Of a stretch of DNA of 29,067 nt, positions 7,929 to 16,600 are shown in pieces; within the stretch, counting starts at the first letter, position 1; each line of letters opens with the position of its first letter. The stretch is from Glaciecola sp965658765. GTDB lineage: Bacteria > Pseudomonadota > Gammaproteobacteria > Enterobacterales > Alteromonadaceae. A model generated the notes under the pieces. The model saw only the letters and a program-made list of their open reading frames with translations, made no database searches and was not told the origin of the DNA. The DNA lies in NCBI GenBank assembly GCA_965658765.1, contig CBFHTO010000045.1, forward strand, positions 1-29,067, read 5' to 3'. The position numbers and the translations under genes are program-made.

Positions 7929-9161
7929 TTAGCTTGGCTGGGTATTTACTTTAACTCGATAAATGTCAGCTTGCTGGCTGATGTCAATCTGCCAATTCAT
8001 CTCATCTGCAATCCTATTAACAAGATATTGTCCGTGACCGAGCCCCTGATAATATGGGCGCTTTTCGTTTCCCTGAATCGTATTTTCAAATACTAACGTG
8101 CCACAATTTGAACTGATTTTCATACCGGCACTGTTACTGTGGTAGAAGCCATTGTTTACTAGGTTTTGGCATAACAAGCTTATCAAATAAGCGTTTCCAA
8201 TTACTCTGAGTTTCCGATCTACTTTGATGTTTACATTAAAATTCGCATCAGGGTGAATATTGTATATATTCAATACCGTTTTTTCGATAATTGGCAATAG
8301 CACTAACTCTTCAAAGTGTAAGTTCTCTTGTCTCGCTAAAGCTAACAATACCTCAACCGTTTGTTCGAGTTCGTTAGATGCTTGAGAAACAACCTTTGTC
8401 GCTTCTTGTCCCAACTCGTTATTTGGGTGCATTGCTAACGTATTTTTAATAAGCGTAATCGGTGTACGCAACTCATGACTTGCATCGCGAGTAAAGTTTT
8501 GCTCTCGTTCGAGTAAAGCTTGAATTTGCGCATAAGATGCATCTAATGCACTTGCCAGTTGACCAATTTCATCTTCGCGACCAATACCATAGATAGTTTG
8601 CGTAGGTGATGAATGTCTATTAGCAATATCCTTGGTGAGTTGTCTAATAGGTGATGACAGCCACTTCGCCAAATACCATGAGCTAAGCAGGCAAAGGATC
8701 ACTACGCTAGCTGAAATACTAAAGAGAAATAATGACTTAAACCCACTCAAATGTTGGTTGGCATTCAATTTTGAGATATCCAAAGTGACATAGATTGGCA
8801 TCCCCTGATCATCGTTGAAAGAATCATATAGATAATGATTAGAATGAGATGTTTCGTTTTCAGCGCTATTGTAGAACTCGCCAGACGACGAACTTTGCAT
8901 ATTTTCCAATATTGAAGTAGGTATTTCCGATTCGCTTGTGTAGATAGTTATATAATTGGGCGAGGAAGTAATCTTGCTGTGGTCTATGGGGAATTGACTC
9001 TTGAGGATGCTAACTTCGTTTGCCAATAATGATCGATAAACGTTATTTTCAGCAGTATCAATAAGCAGTGTGGACAAGCGAATAAAAAACAAACAGATAA
9101 TGATTGATAGTCCTGAAAATGCCAGTAAGAGTCGGTCATTAAGACTTTTAAGTTTAATCAT
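7929..9161 (-). CDS. Sensor histidine kinase
   Basis: This 410-residue kinase has an N-terminal membrane helix (about 10-33) and a ~105-residue periplasmic domain. A second helix (about 142-165) is followed by a HAMP linker, then the phosphoacceptor H-box DASHELRTP (H229). The ATPase domain has the N-box QNLVNNGFYHS and a G2-type box GLGHGQ. The usual DxGxG (G1) box is replaced by VFENTIQGN, as in some QseC-like kinases with divergent ATP lids. Its start overlaps the regulator's stop by 8 bases (ATGATTAA), the common coupling in such pairs. The stimulus is unknown. The neighbouring serine hydrolase and protease lipoprotein point to an envelope-related signal (inference). Confidence 0.92.
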   Translation of the reverse strand: MIKLKSLNDRLLLAFSGLSIIICLFFIRLSTLLIDTAENNVYRSLLANEVSILKSQFPIDHSKITSSPNYITIYTSESEIPTSILENMQSSSSGEFYNSAENETSHSNHYLYDSFNDDQGMPIYVTLDISKLNANQHLSGFKSLFLFSISASVVILCLLSSWYLAKWLSSPIRQLTKDIANRHSSPTQTIYGIGREDEIGQLASALDASYAQIQALLEREQNFTRDASHELRTPITLIKNTLAMHPNNELGQEATKVVSQASNELEQTVEVLLALARQENLHFEELVLLPIIEKTVLNIYNIHPDANFNVNIKVDRKLRVIGNAYLISLLCQNLVNNGFYHSNSAGMKISSNCGTLVFENTIQGNEKRPYYQGLGHGQYLVNRIADEMNWQIDISQQADIYRVKVNTQPS

Positions 9162-9843
9162 TTAGATACTTCAATTGGTAGCCAATATTACTGATAGTAT
9201 GCAGTATTTGTTGCCCAGCAACTTTATCAATTGCTTTACGTAAGGCATATATATGAGACTTAAGAGCGTTGCTCTCAGGCGGTTCATCTCCCCAAACATG
9301 TTGAAGCAATTCAGAACGGCTTACTGGATAAGGGTATTCTTCTAGTAATTTTTGCAATAGGGTAAAGCCCACTTTTGTTGTTTTGAAAACTTCACCATTC
9401 CAAGAAGCTACATAAGCTCTCTTGTCAATACTTAAGTTACCTTCAGTAATTGTTGTGTTTTCGTGTAGCTTAGGTCTCCTTGCCATGGCTTCACATCTAA
9501 GCACGAGTTCTCGTAGATCAAACGGTTTCGTTAGATAGTCATCAGCGCCTTGCCCGAATCCTTTTACCTTGTCTTCAAATGCATCTCGAGCCGTTAACAT
9601 CAATATGGGAATATTAACGTGTGCGTGTTGTTTAACTTCAGAACACACTCTTAATCCGTCCATATCAGGTAAATTTAAATCTAAAATAATCACATCAAAA
9701 TGGTGATTTAGGGCCAGCTCCACTCCCTGTGTACCAGTCGCTGAGTAATCGACTGACCATCCAAGGCTTTCAAGGAAATTAGCGATTTGATTGGCGATGG
9801 CTTGGTTGTCTTCTATGAGTAAGACACTTATTTTAGTTTTCAT
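9154..9843 (-). CDS. OmpR/PhoB-family response regulator
   Basis: This 229-residue regulator has a receiver domain (about 1-120) with the acidic pair E11/D12, phosphoacceptor D55 (VIILDLNLPDMDG), the switch Thr in LMLTARD and Lys in YLTKPF. It is followed by a winged-helix DNA-binding domain (about 130-227), ending SHIYALRKAIDKV...TISNIGYQLKY. It is the first gene of a minus-strand unit with its kinase (8-base overlap) and probably the serine hydrolase. The promoter region just upstream carries three TTnACCC heptamers in phase with the DNA helix, suggesting autoregulation. Confidence 0.95.
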   Translation of the reverse strand: MKTKISVLLIEDNQAIANQIANFLESLGWSVDYSATGTQGVELALNHHFDVIILDLNLPDMDGLRVCSEVKQHAHVNIPILMLTARDAFEDKVKGFGQGADDYLTKPFDLRELVLRCEAMARRPKLHENTTITEGNLSIDKRAYVASWNGEVFKTTKVGFTLLQKLLEEYPYPVSRSELLQHVWGDEPPESNALKSHIYALRKAIDKVAGQQILHTISNIGYQLKYLND

Positions 9844-9904
9844 TTACTTGCCCTGTAGGTTAATCAAGCTCAAAGCAAACAGTATCGTTCTTGTAGTGAT
9901 TTTA

Positions 9905-9972
9905 GGGTGAAATTTCGTTTACTAAAAGCAAATAACATATAGTTTTCACCCTTAATTTACCCAAATTAACCC
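9905..9972. promoter_or_regulatory. Phased heptamer repeats, likely regulator binding site
   Basis: Three heptamers of the pattern TTnACCC (TTCACCC 9945, TTTACCC 9956, TTAACCC 9966) start 11 and 10 bases apart, one helical turn each. This is the hallmark of binding by tandem OmpR/PhoB-type dimers. A fourth, inverted copy (GGGTGAAA 9905-9912) pairs exactly with TTTCACCC at 9944-9951. The site lies between the divergent regulator (start 9843) and aspartic protease (start 10131) genes, so it could control both. Confidence 0.55.
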
Positions 9973-10095
9973 AAGCTAAGAGTTTTATAAATACAAACCT
10001 TCATGCTTAATCATTTATTTTGAGATCAAACGTACAGAGCGTTGCTTGATGTTTTTAAATCCGAACGAATGAACCAAGGCGGTTCTAAGCATAAA

Positions 10096-10127
10096 AATTT
10101 TATAGGTAATTAATTTTATAGGCACTT
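10096..10127. repeat. 16-bp tandem duplication in a 5' leader
   Basis: AATTTTATAGGTAATT is followed directly by AATTTTATAGGCACTT, sharing the first 11 bases and the last two. It ends three bases before the ATG at 10131, so the AGG-containing ribosome site of the aspartic protease gene exists in two copies. Confidence 0.85.
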
Positions 10128-10130
10128 AAC

Positions 10131-11390
10131 ATGGCAAGATTGATCAGAACGATATGCATTTTAATTTTCACAACAATATTCCTAAGTGCTTGCACGATTG
10201 TAAATAGCCTACGCATGATGAATGCAAACAATGGTATCGAAGCCATGTGGACTCAGCAAGATACTCTAAATCAACATACGTCAATGCAAGCATTTTATAT
10301 TGGAGAGAAGCCATATATTAAGGTAGTGGCCAACGGTCAGCAGGAGTTATTGTTCTTAATTGACACTGGGGCATCATTTACGATGCTATTTGATACAAAA
10401 GAGAGTGAGAAGCTGAAATTTGAACGAGGTTTTTCTCTTGAAGTCGCGGGGTGGGGAGAGGGTGATAATACACCAGCTTATCAAACTGAGTTAACATCGC
10501 TTAGTTTTGGTGATATTGAATTTAAACATGTCAATGTAGCTTACATTCCAATTTCTACAAGTCGATATTATATGACTCCCGATGAGGCGATTTTTGATGG
10601 TGTCTTGGGTCACGACCTGCTACGACATTTTGTATGGACCTTCGATAAACGAAAAGGCCTAATTAGTGCTTCAGAATTAGCTTTTTCGGCCAAAGAAAAT
10701 GACGTGGTTTTACCTTTCGATGTCACTTTATCAAAACTCAGTATACCGGTAAGCGTAACTTTCAACTCAAAAGACACAGTCGACAGAGAAGTACTTATTG
10801 ATACAGGTAGTCGCCACTATATGAAATTAAACTCGGCATTTCCCAAAAACAACGATATTGAGCTGCCAAAAGCGTCGATTCAAGCCGCGGATTTTGGGAT
10901 GAGCGGTATGGCGGAACATAGCAGAGTGACTTTGCCCAAGCTCGAATTAGGTTCGCTTGCTTTACACAATGTAAAAGCGAACATTATTGATAGCAACGAT
11001 GAAGACGATTGGTGGATTATTGGTAGTGCATTGATGAACCAATTTGTGACTATATTCGACTATCCCAACAAACGATTTATCATCCGACCATATCCTCAAA
11101 TGAAATTTATCACAAAGTTTAATTTGGTAGGCATTGATTTACGTAAACTTACCGACGGTAATTTTTTATTACGTTATGTTTATCCGAGATTACCTGGTGA
11201 TCTTGCAGGTTTAAAAGCTGGACAGAGAGTGGTCTCTATAAATGGTATTAAAAGTAAAGATCTTAGTGAACAGGAGTGGTTAGAAATGAGCTCAGTACCC
11301 GACAAGTTTGAAATCTGCTTTGTTGATAAAAGCTGCCAAGAATTAAGTAGCAAACACATTGTCGGTTATTCTGATAAAAATCCCAATTAA
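10131..11390 (+). CDS. Lipoprotein aspartic protease (two DTG lobes) with PDZ domain
   Basis: This 419-residue protein has a lipoprotein signal ending FLSAC (Cys21). It then has two retropepsin-like lobes in one chain: LIDTGAS (D78) with GVLGHDLL downstream, and LIDTGSR (D224) with IIGSALM downstream. Both catalytic Asp motifs are intact, so it can form a complete pepsin-like site without dimerising. Residues ~328-400 form a PDZ domain (LPGDLAGLKAGQRVVSING). It is predicted to be a membrane-anchored periplasmic protease or peptide-binding protein. It is transcribed divergently from the two-component genes, and the phased heptamers between them suggest shared control. The gene is followed by a 414-base gap with no visible terminator. 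Confidence 0.88.
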   Translation: MARLIRTICILIFTTIFLSACTIVNSLRMMNANNGIEAMWTQQDTLNQHTSMQAFYIGEKPYIKVVANGQQELLFLIDTGASFTMLFDTKESEKLKFERGFSLEVAGWGEGDNTPAYQTELTSLSFGDIEFKHVNVAYIPISTSRYYMTPDEAIFDGVLGHDLLRHFVWTFDKRKGLISASELAFSAKENDVVLPFDVTLSKLSIPVSVTFNSKDTVDREVLIDTGSRHYMKLNSAFPKNNDIELPKASIQAADFGMSGMAEHSRVTLPKLELGSLALHNVKANIIDSNDEDDWWIIGSALMNQFVTIFDYPNKRFIIRPYPQMKFITKFNLVGIDLRKLTDGNFLLRYVYPRLPGDLAGLKAGQRVVSINGIKSKDLSEQEWLEMSSVPDKFEICFVDKSCQELSSKHIVGYSDKNPN

Positions 11391-11439
11391 AAGACTTATT
11401 AACTCTTTGTTTATGGTATGGCATTTATTGCTGTAATGT

Positions 11440-11484
11440 TTATTTAGCGCTAAGTTATTTACCACTAAGTTATTTAGCACTAAG
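11440..11484. repeat. 15-bp tandem repeat, three copies
   Basis: The adjacent units TTATTTAGCGCTAAG, TTATTTACCACTAAG and TTATTTAGCACTAAG differ at one or two positions. They are non-coding, between the aspartic protease gene and dld. Confidence 0.92.
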
Positions 11485-11577
11485 TCATGTTTGTTAAGAA
11501 TAGAAATACAAGGTGCAGAATAATTTTAGGCGAGTAGCTGTTTAGGCATTTATCTCGTTGGCGCAGTTCGCAAAGAT

Positions 11578-11603
11578 GACTACTATTTATGATTACTATT
11601 TAT
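11578..11603. repeat. 13-bp tandem duplication
   Basis: GACTACTATTTAT is followed by GATTACTATTTAT, with one difference. It is non-coding, upstream of dld. Confidence 0.8.
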
Positions 11604-11702
11604 GACTAAAGCGAGCAAAGGTCTATGCTTTACTCTACTGTCAATTCTATACTATGACGCAAATAGCCTTAATTAGTACAATAAGAAGCGGAGTTCGGTT
11701 AA

Positions 11703-11739
11703 TATATCACCATGCCCGCTTAAGGCTCACGGTGATATA
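11703..11739. promoter_or_regulatory. 9-bp perfect inverted repeat upstream of dld
   Basis: TATATCACC (11703-11711) and GGTGATATA (11731-11739) are perfect complements across a 19-base spacer that itself contains GCC/GGC. No T-run follows on either strand, so an operator or an RNA leader fold is more likely than a terminator. It lies about 65 bases before the dld start. Confidence 0.5.
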
Positions 11740-11804
11740 AAACACTCGTACTAGTGTGATACCAAGTCTTAGGTTAAATTCGAGTTAGCAAAAGGATTGA
11801 TCAG

Positions 11805-13658
11805 ATGTCGCGACAATCGCAGGCGAAATCTGTTTTTGACCAAGTATTTAAATCAAATATAAAACATCCAAAAGACCTTTCTACGCATGCTGGTGAATCA
11901 GCTTTGCAGTCGTTTGAGGAGATATTAGGTATTTCTAATATCTCCGCTGATCCCAATAAAAATCGGCATTACCGAAAAGGTTGGCGCTCCGGAGAAGGCA
12001 GTGCATTGGCCGTTTTGTTTCCAGAGAACTTAACTCAGCTTTGGGCTTGTTTAAAAGTGGCAGTTAAACAAAAGCTTATTATTATCATGCAAGCCGCGAA
12101 CACAGGCTTAACAGAGGGATCAACGCCTAGCGGTGAAAAATATGATCGACCAGTAGTGATCATCAATACTCTTGCTATGAATCAGCTTTATTTAGTCAAT
12201 GATGCAAAACAGGTTATCAGTTTTCCTGGTGCGACCTTACATGCACTTGAGGAAAAATTAAGTCCATTGAAGAAATCCCCGCATTCGGTAATTGGTTCAT
12301 CTTGTTTGGGAGCTTCTATTGTTGGTGGGATAGCAAATAATTCTGGTGGCGCATTGGTAAAACGCGGTCCGGCTTATACAGAAATGTCTATTTTTGCACG
12401 AGTGAATGAGCACGGTGAGTTAGAACTAGTGAATCATTTAGGGCTAGATTTAGGAAACACTGCCGACGATGTTATTCGCAATCTTGAAGAGGGAAATTTT
12501 GATGAGTCGCAACTTCTAGAATCTCAACGCTACTCTGCTGATTTAGACTACGAAACTCGTGTAAGAGAGGTTGATGCTGATACTCCAAGTCGGTATAACG
12601 CCGACCCAAGACGGCTCTATGAGGCGAGCGGTTGTGCTGGCAAAATTGCAGTTTTTGCAGTTGTTGTAAACACGTTCGACAACCCGCATAACGAACGCTG
12701 CTTTTACATAGGGACTAATTCAACAGAAGAATTACAAACCGTACGCAGACGATTATTAAAAGAGTTAAATACTCTACCAGATGTCGGCGAATATATGCAT
12801 AGAGACATATTTGAAATCTCCGAGCGTTACGGTAAGGATACCTTTTTAAGTGTGCAGCACCTCGGAACCCGCCGATTACCTACTATGTTCTCGCTAAAAG
12901 GAAGAGTAGATTCAGCGCTTGAACAAATCTCTTGGTTGCCAAAAAATATTAGTGACAAAACTATGCAGATTGTTAGTCGCTTACTGCCACAACATTTACC
13001 AAACAGAATGTTAGAATATCGAGACAAATACGAACATCATCTAGTGATCAAACTATCTGACTCAGCTATTGACCAAGGAAGAGATATACTCAGCAGTATT
13101 TTTTCAAACAATTCAAACAATTCAAACAATTCAAACAATTCAAACAATTCAAACAATTCAAACAATTCAAACAGTTCAAACGGCAACTTTTTCGAGTGTG
13201 ATGACCAAGAGAGTAGTAAGACATTTTTACACCGTTTCGCAGCTGCAGGTGCAGCCGTCAGATATCAAATTATGCATGCTGACACGCTAGGCGACATCCT
13301 TGCCTTGGATATTGCCTTAAAGCGCAATGAAGCGGATTGGTTTGAGACGCTTCCACCAGAATTGGACCAGAAGATAGACAAAAAATTATATTATGGACAT
13401 TTTTTCTGCCATGTATTTCATCAAGACTATGTTTTGAAGCAAGGCGTTGATGCGCAAGAAGTAAAAAAAGCCTTGTTAGCATATATAGACTCTAGAGGCG
13501 GTAAATATCCAGCTGAACACAATGTAGGACATTTGTATGAAGCGGAGGAGGCTTTAAAATCTTTTTATACAACACTCGACCCAAGCAATAGCTTTAATCC
13601 CGGCATCGGTAAAATGAGTAAGAACGCAAGAAGGTGCGAGTGTTGTGAGTTGCCTTAA
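11805..13658 (+). CDS. dld: Quinone-dependent D-lactate dehydrogenase
   Basis: This FAD enzyme oxidises D-lactate to pyruvate and passes electrons to quinone on the inner face of the membrane. The 617-residue sequence follows enterobacterial Dld closely. It has an FAD-binding PCMH domain with QAANTGLTEGSTP, GGIANNSGGALVKRGPAYTE and VNHLGLDLG, and a cap/membrane-binding region with YRDKYEHHLVIK and LHRFAAAGAA. The C-terminal block is PAEHNVGHLYEA with FNPGIGKMSK. It is longer than the usual ~570 residues, mainly because of an Asn-Asn-Ser repeat (about 434-461) in a loop where E. coli Dld has only a few residues before GDFF. A Cys-rich tail (CECCELP) is also unusual. The start has AAAGGA 8 bases upstream. 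Its 3' end overlaps the next gene by 14 bases, implying translational coupling with the sensor. Confidence 0.96.
   Translation: MSRQSQAKSVFDQVFKSNIKHPKDLSTHAGESALQSFEEILGISNISADPNKNRHYRKGWRSGEGSALAVLFPENLTQLWACLKVAVKQKLIIIMQAANTGLTEGSTPSGEKYDRPVVIINTLAMNQLYLVNDAKQVISFPGATLHALEEKLSPLKKSPHSVIGSSCLGASIVGGIANNSGGALVKRGPAYTEMSIFARVNEHGELELVNHLGLDLGNTADDVIRNLEEGNFDESQLLESQRYSADLDYETRVREVDADTPSRYNADPRRLYEASGCAGKIAVFAVVVNTFDNPHNERCFYIGTNSTEELQTVRRRLLKELNTLPDVGEYMHRDIFEISERYGKDTFLSVQHLGTRRLPTMFSLKGRVDSALEQISWLPKNISDKTMQIVSRLLPQHLPNRMLEYRDKYEHHLVIKLSDSAIDQGRDILSSIFSNNSNNSNNSNNSNNSNNSNNSNSSNGNFFECDDQESSKTFLHRFAAAGAAVRYQIMHADTLGDILALDIALKRNEADWFETLPPELDQKIDKKLYYGHFFCHVFHQDYVLKQGVDAQEVKKALLAYIDSRGGKYPAEHNVGHLYEAEEALKSFYTTLDPSNSFNPGIGKMSKNARRCECCELP
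13105..13176 (+). repeat. In-frame nonanucleotide repeat (CAAACAATT)7 plus one variant
   Basis: Seven perfect CAAACAATT units are followed by one CAAACAGTT unit. They encode repeated Asn-Asn-Ser inside Dld. The array ends in a partial degenerate copy. The nine-base unit keeps the frame, so copy-number change only alters loop length. Confidence 0.97.
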
Positions 13659-16600
13659 GCCATTAAAACTCAAAATTAGTTTTACGATAGCGAGTTTATG
13701 TGTCGCATTGTTTTACATAGTCACCTTACCTGTATGGGCGTCAGAAAATACTGAGATATTTCCCACTATGGTATTTTCTGACATATACGAAAATAAACCA
13801 AATGCTCCCTACCAGGCTATACTAAAGAGCCCTCGCTTATCATATTTAGATACCAGTAAAGGTCTTAGCCAAGATAGCATCAATGATATTCACATTGATG
13901 ATGATGGTTTTGTATGGATTGCAAATGATGAAGGATTAGATCGATTTGATGGCAGCAAGATTTTATCTATAGCAGGTAAAAATAATGAACTACAGACTGT
14001 GGCAATCTACAAAATACTAGAGCTTGATTCTGGTCACTTTCTATTAAGCACAAGTAATCAAGGGGTTTTATTATTTGACCGTTTCACCCAAGAGCTTACA
14101 CCAATTATACAAGAGCCTTTTTTAAATAATGATACTTGGTTTCAATCAGCTACAGACTTAGTCAGTATAAATAATAGTAAGGTGCTTATTGCATTGTATG
14201 AAAAGGTTCTAGAGTTAGACCTTGCAACTTTGCAGTACCAAGAGCGGTTTAGCTTAAGCAAACAACAAATAGAAGCCGGCTCTTCCATTAGGAGTGTGTA
14301 CTATCATTCAGGAACCCTACTCATTGGTTATACAGACGGTTTAAGTGCGCTTGATGCAAAAGGTAATATGATTAAAGAAGTGCTGCCTGTCGATTGGCAG
14401 GGAGCTGCTAAAAATGTAAAAACCATGAAAACACTTGGCAAGGACTACCTTTACGTCGGCACGGTTGAAGGCTTGAATCGAGTAGATCTTGAATCTCTAA
14501 ACCTTCAGCTCGAACAAATAGTGACAAAAGAGCGTAACAGCATAGACTTAGAAAAAGTCGATACTAAACGAAATATTTGGGACATTGCCGAACTCAACGA
14601 CAAATACGCATATGTGGGCACCGATATTGGAGTGTTTATACTCGATCTAGAAAGCAAAAAAATGCAACTTGTTTTTGAACCGAGAAAAAATTTTGAGGTG
14701 ATGTCAGAACAAAGTGTATTGAGTTTGGCCTTAACCAAAGAAGGTAAATTGTGGTTTGGCACAAAAAGTAGTGGTGCGATGTATTGGTCACCCTCGAGTC
14801 TAATAATAAAGAATGTATATAATTCAGTATTTAAAAATAAAAATCAAAGGCTTAGCCATAATGTTGTTTGGTCTGCAATAGAATTAAATCAAAGCACATT
14901 AATAATAGGAACAGACAATGGTCTAAACAAATATGACCGTATTTCTGAATCTGTCGAACAATTTTTAGTAGGTTCAAAGAAGAAGCAAGACTACAGCGAT
15001 TCCTATATCGACCGCATTATCAAATATTCAGATACTAAACTTTGGCTACTCACTGGTGCCGGTATCCGATTTTTTGATTTAAACATGGGTGAAGTTATTC
15101 CACCGCCTTTAGCTAAGCAAGCGAGTCTAGATGCTTTAAACACCCCCTCTTACTCAATTTTTTTGGACAAAAATAATCGTTTATGGTCGCTTGGTGATGC
15201 AGAAATTAACATTATTGATTTAGTGAACGATGAAGTAAACGTTTTGATACCCAAAAACGTTGCCTTGAATATTACTAATACATTTGAGTTTATCGAATTT
15301 GATGAATACAGTAATCAAATATTACTTGCAGCCTCGGGCGAGTTATGGGGCGTCAATATTGACACTTTTGAATTTAAACTAATTCACTCAATAAAGTCAG
15401 AGATTAACCATCTAGATATTTACCCAAGTGCTTGGCTACGAATAAATGAGGAAGAGATTTGGGTATCGTATCCATCCCATGGTTTATTCCGTATCAGTGG
15501 AAACCGGTCTGAGAAATATTCAAAAAGTAGGGGCTTAACTACAAATCTTATTTATTCTCTTTTATCTGATAAGAATAATAATATTTGGTTTTCGTCTCAT
15601 AATGGAATTCATAGTCTTAATCCAACAACATTAAGTCTGAATTCTTATTCGTATCATCATGGATTTTCTTCAACTGAATTTAATGAGGGAGTGGGCGCAC
15701 AACTGATTAATGGCGAGTTTTTGTATGGATCAAATTTGGGATTTAGTATTTTTGACCCGATTGCGCTTAATCGGGCATTTGGAAGTGCTCAAGCCCAACC
15801 ATCGTTTACCGAAGTGAGTATTGGTAATAGGAAGCTTAGCCTACCACTCGTCAAGTTAGACAACTTTGATATAAACTTGAAGAGTGACGATGTGGGTATT
15901 ACTTTTCAATATGCTCATGTAGGACGCATTGAAAGTGGTATACGGCGTTTTCAATACAGCATAAGTAGTGATGGCGAAACCGTCAATTACCCTGCTGTTT
16001 CAAGCAATAAAATCACCTTTGCTAGCTTACCCCCAGGAAAACATACTGTTGAATTACGGAGTAATTCAGCGCCTCAAAATTTAGGTCCTGCGACAATTAA
16101 TATCACTGTAGAGCCACCTTGGTTTCTATCACAACGCGCTTATTTATCGTATTCAATATTGTGCATATTGTTATGTGTTGTACTTTTTTTGTATGGGCGT
16201 AAAGGTCTGCGCGAAAGCAGTGAATCAAACCAAGTAGATAAACAATACCTTTCACGAATAATGTTTGCATTACAGGCAAATCGCTCTGGCATATGGGAAT
16301 TTGACGGTCAACAAAGAATGTTTAGGGGCAAGCGCTTAGTCGAAGATTCTCTCAATCAACAAAAAGACGAGATCATGAGTTTGAATGATTTCTTTGCCAT
16401 TATTCATCCGACCGACAAAATTAACTATTTAAAAAAATGGCATTCTTTTATCGGAGGCAATGTTGACGAGTTCGACATTAGTTATCGGGTGTTCGATATC
16501 CAAGGAAAAAAACATTGGTATAGGGATACGGCTGCAGCTGTCGAGCGCAATGGCAAAAATATTTTCGTACGAGGTGTATACACCAACATAAGCGAACAGG

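Larger units (their letters stand above)
11391..11804. other. Intergenic region upstream of dld, repeat-rich
   Basis: No coding frame is supported. The region holds a 15-base triple repeat (11440-11484), a 13-base duplication (11578-11603), a 9-bp perfect inverted repeat (11703-11739) and a smaller one, ACACT/AGTGT (11742-11757). The latter two lie 50-100 bases before the dld start, where operators would be expected. AAAGGA, 8 bases before the ATG at 11805, is the ribosome site. Confidence 0.7.

Noticed and set aside
13069..13290. Thr-Ile-Gln-rich reading frame across the nonamer repeat
   Set aside because: It is the +1 shadow of the repeat inside dld; the Dld frame is continuous and conserved on both sides.
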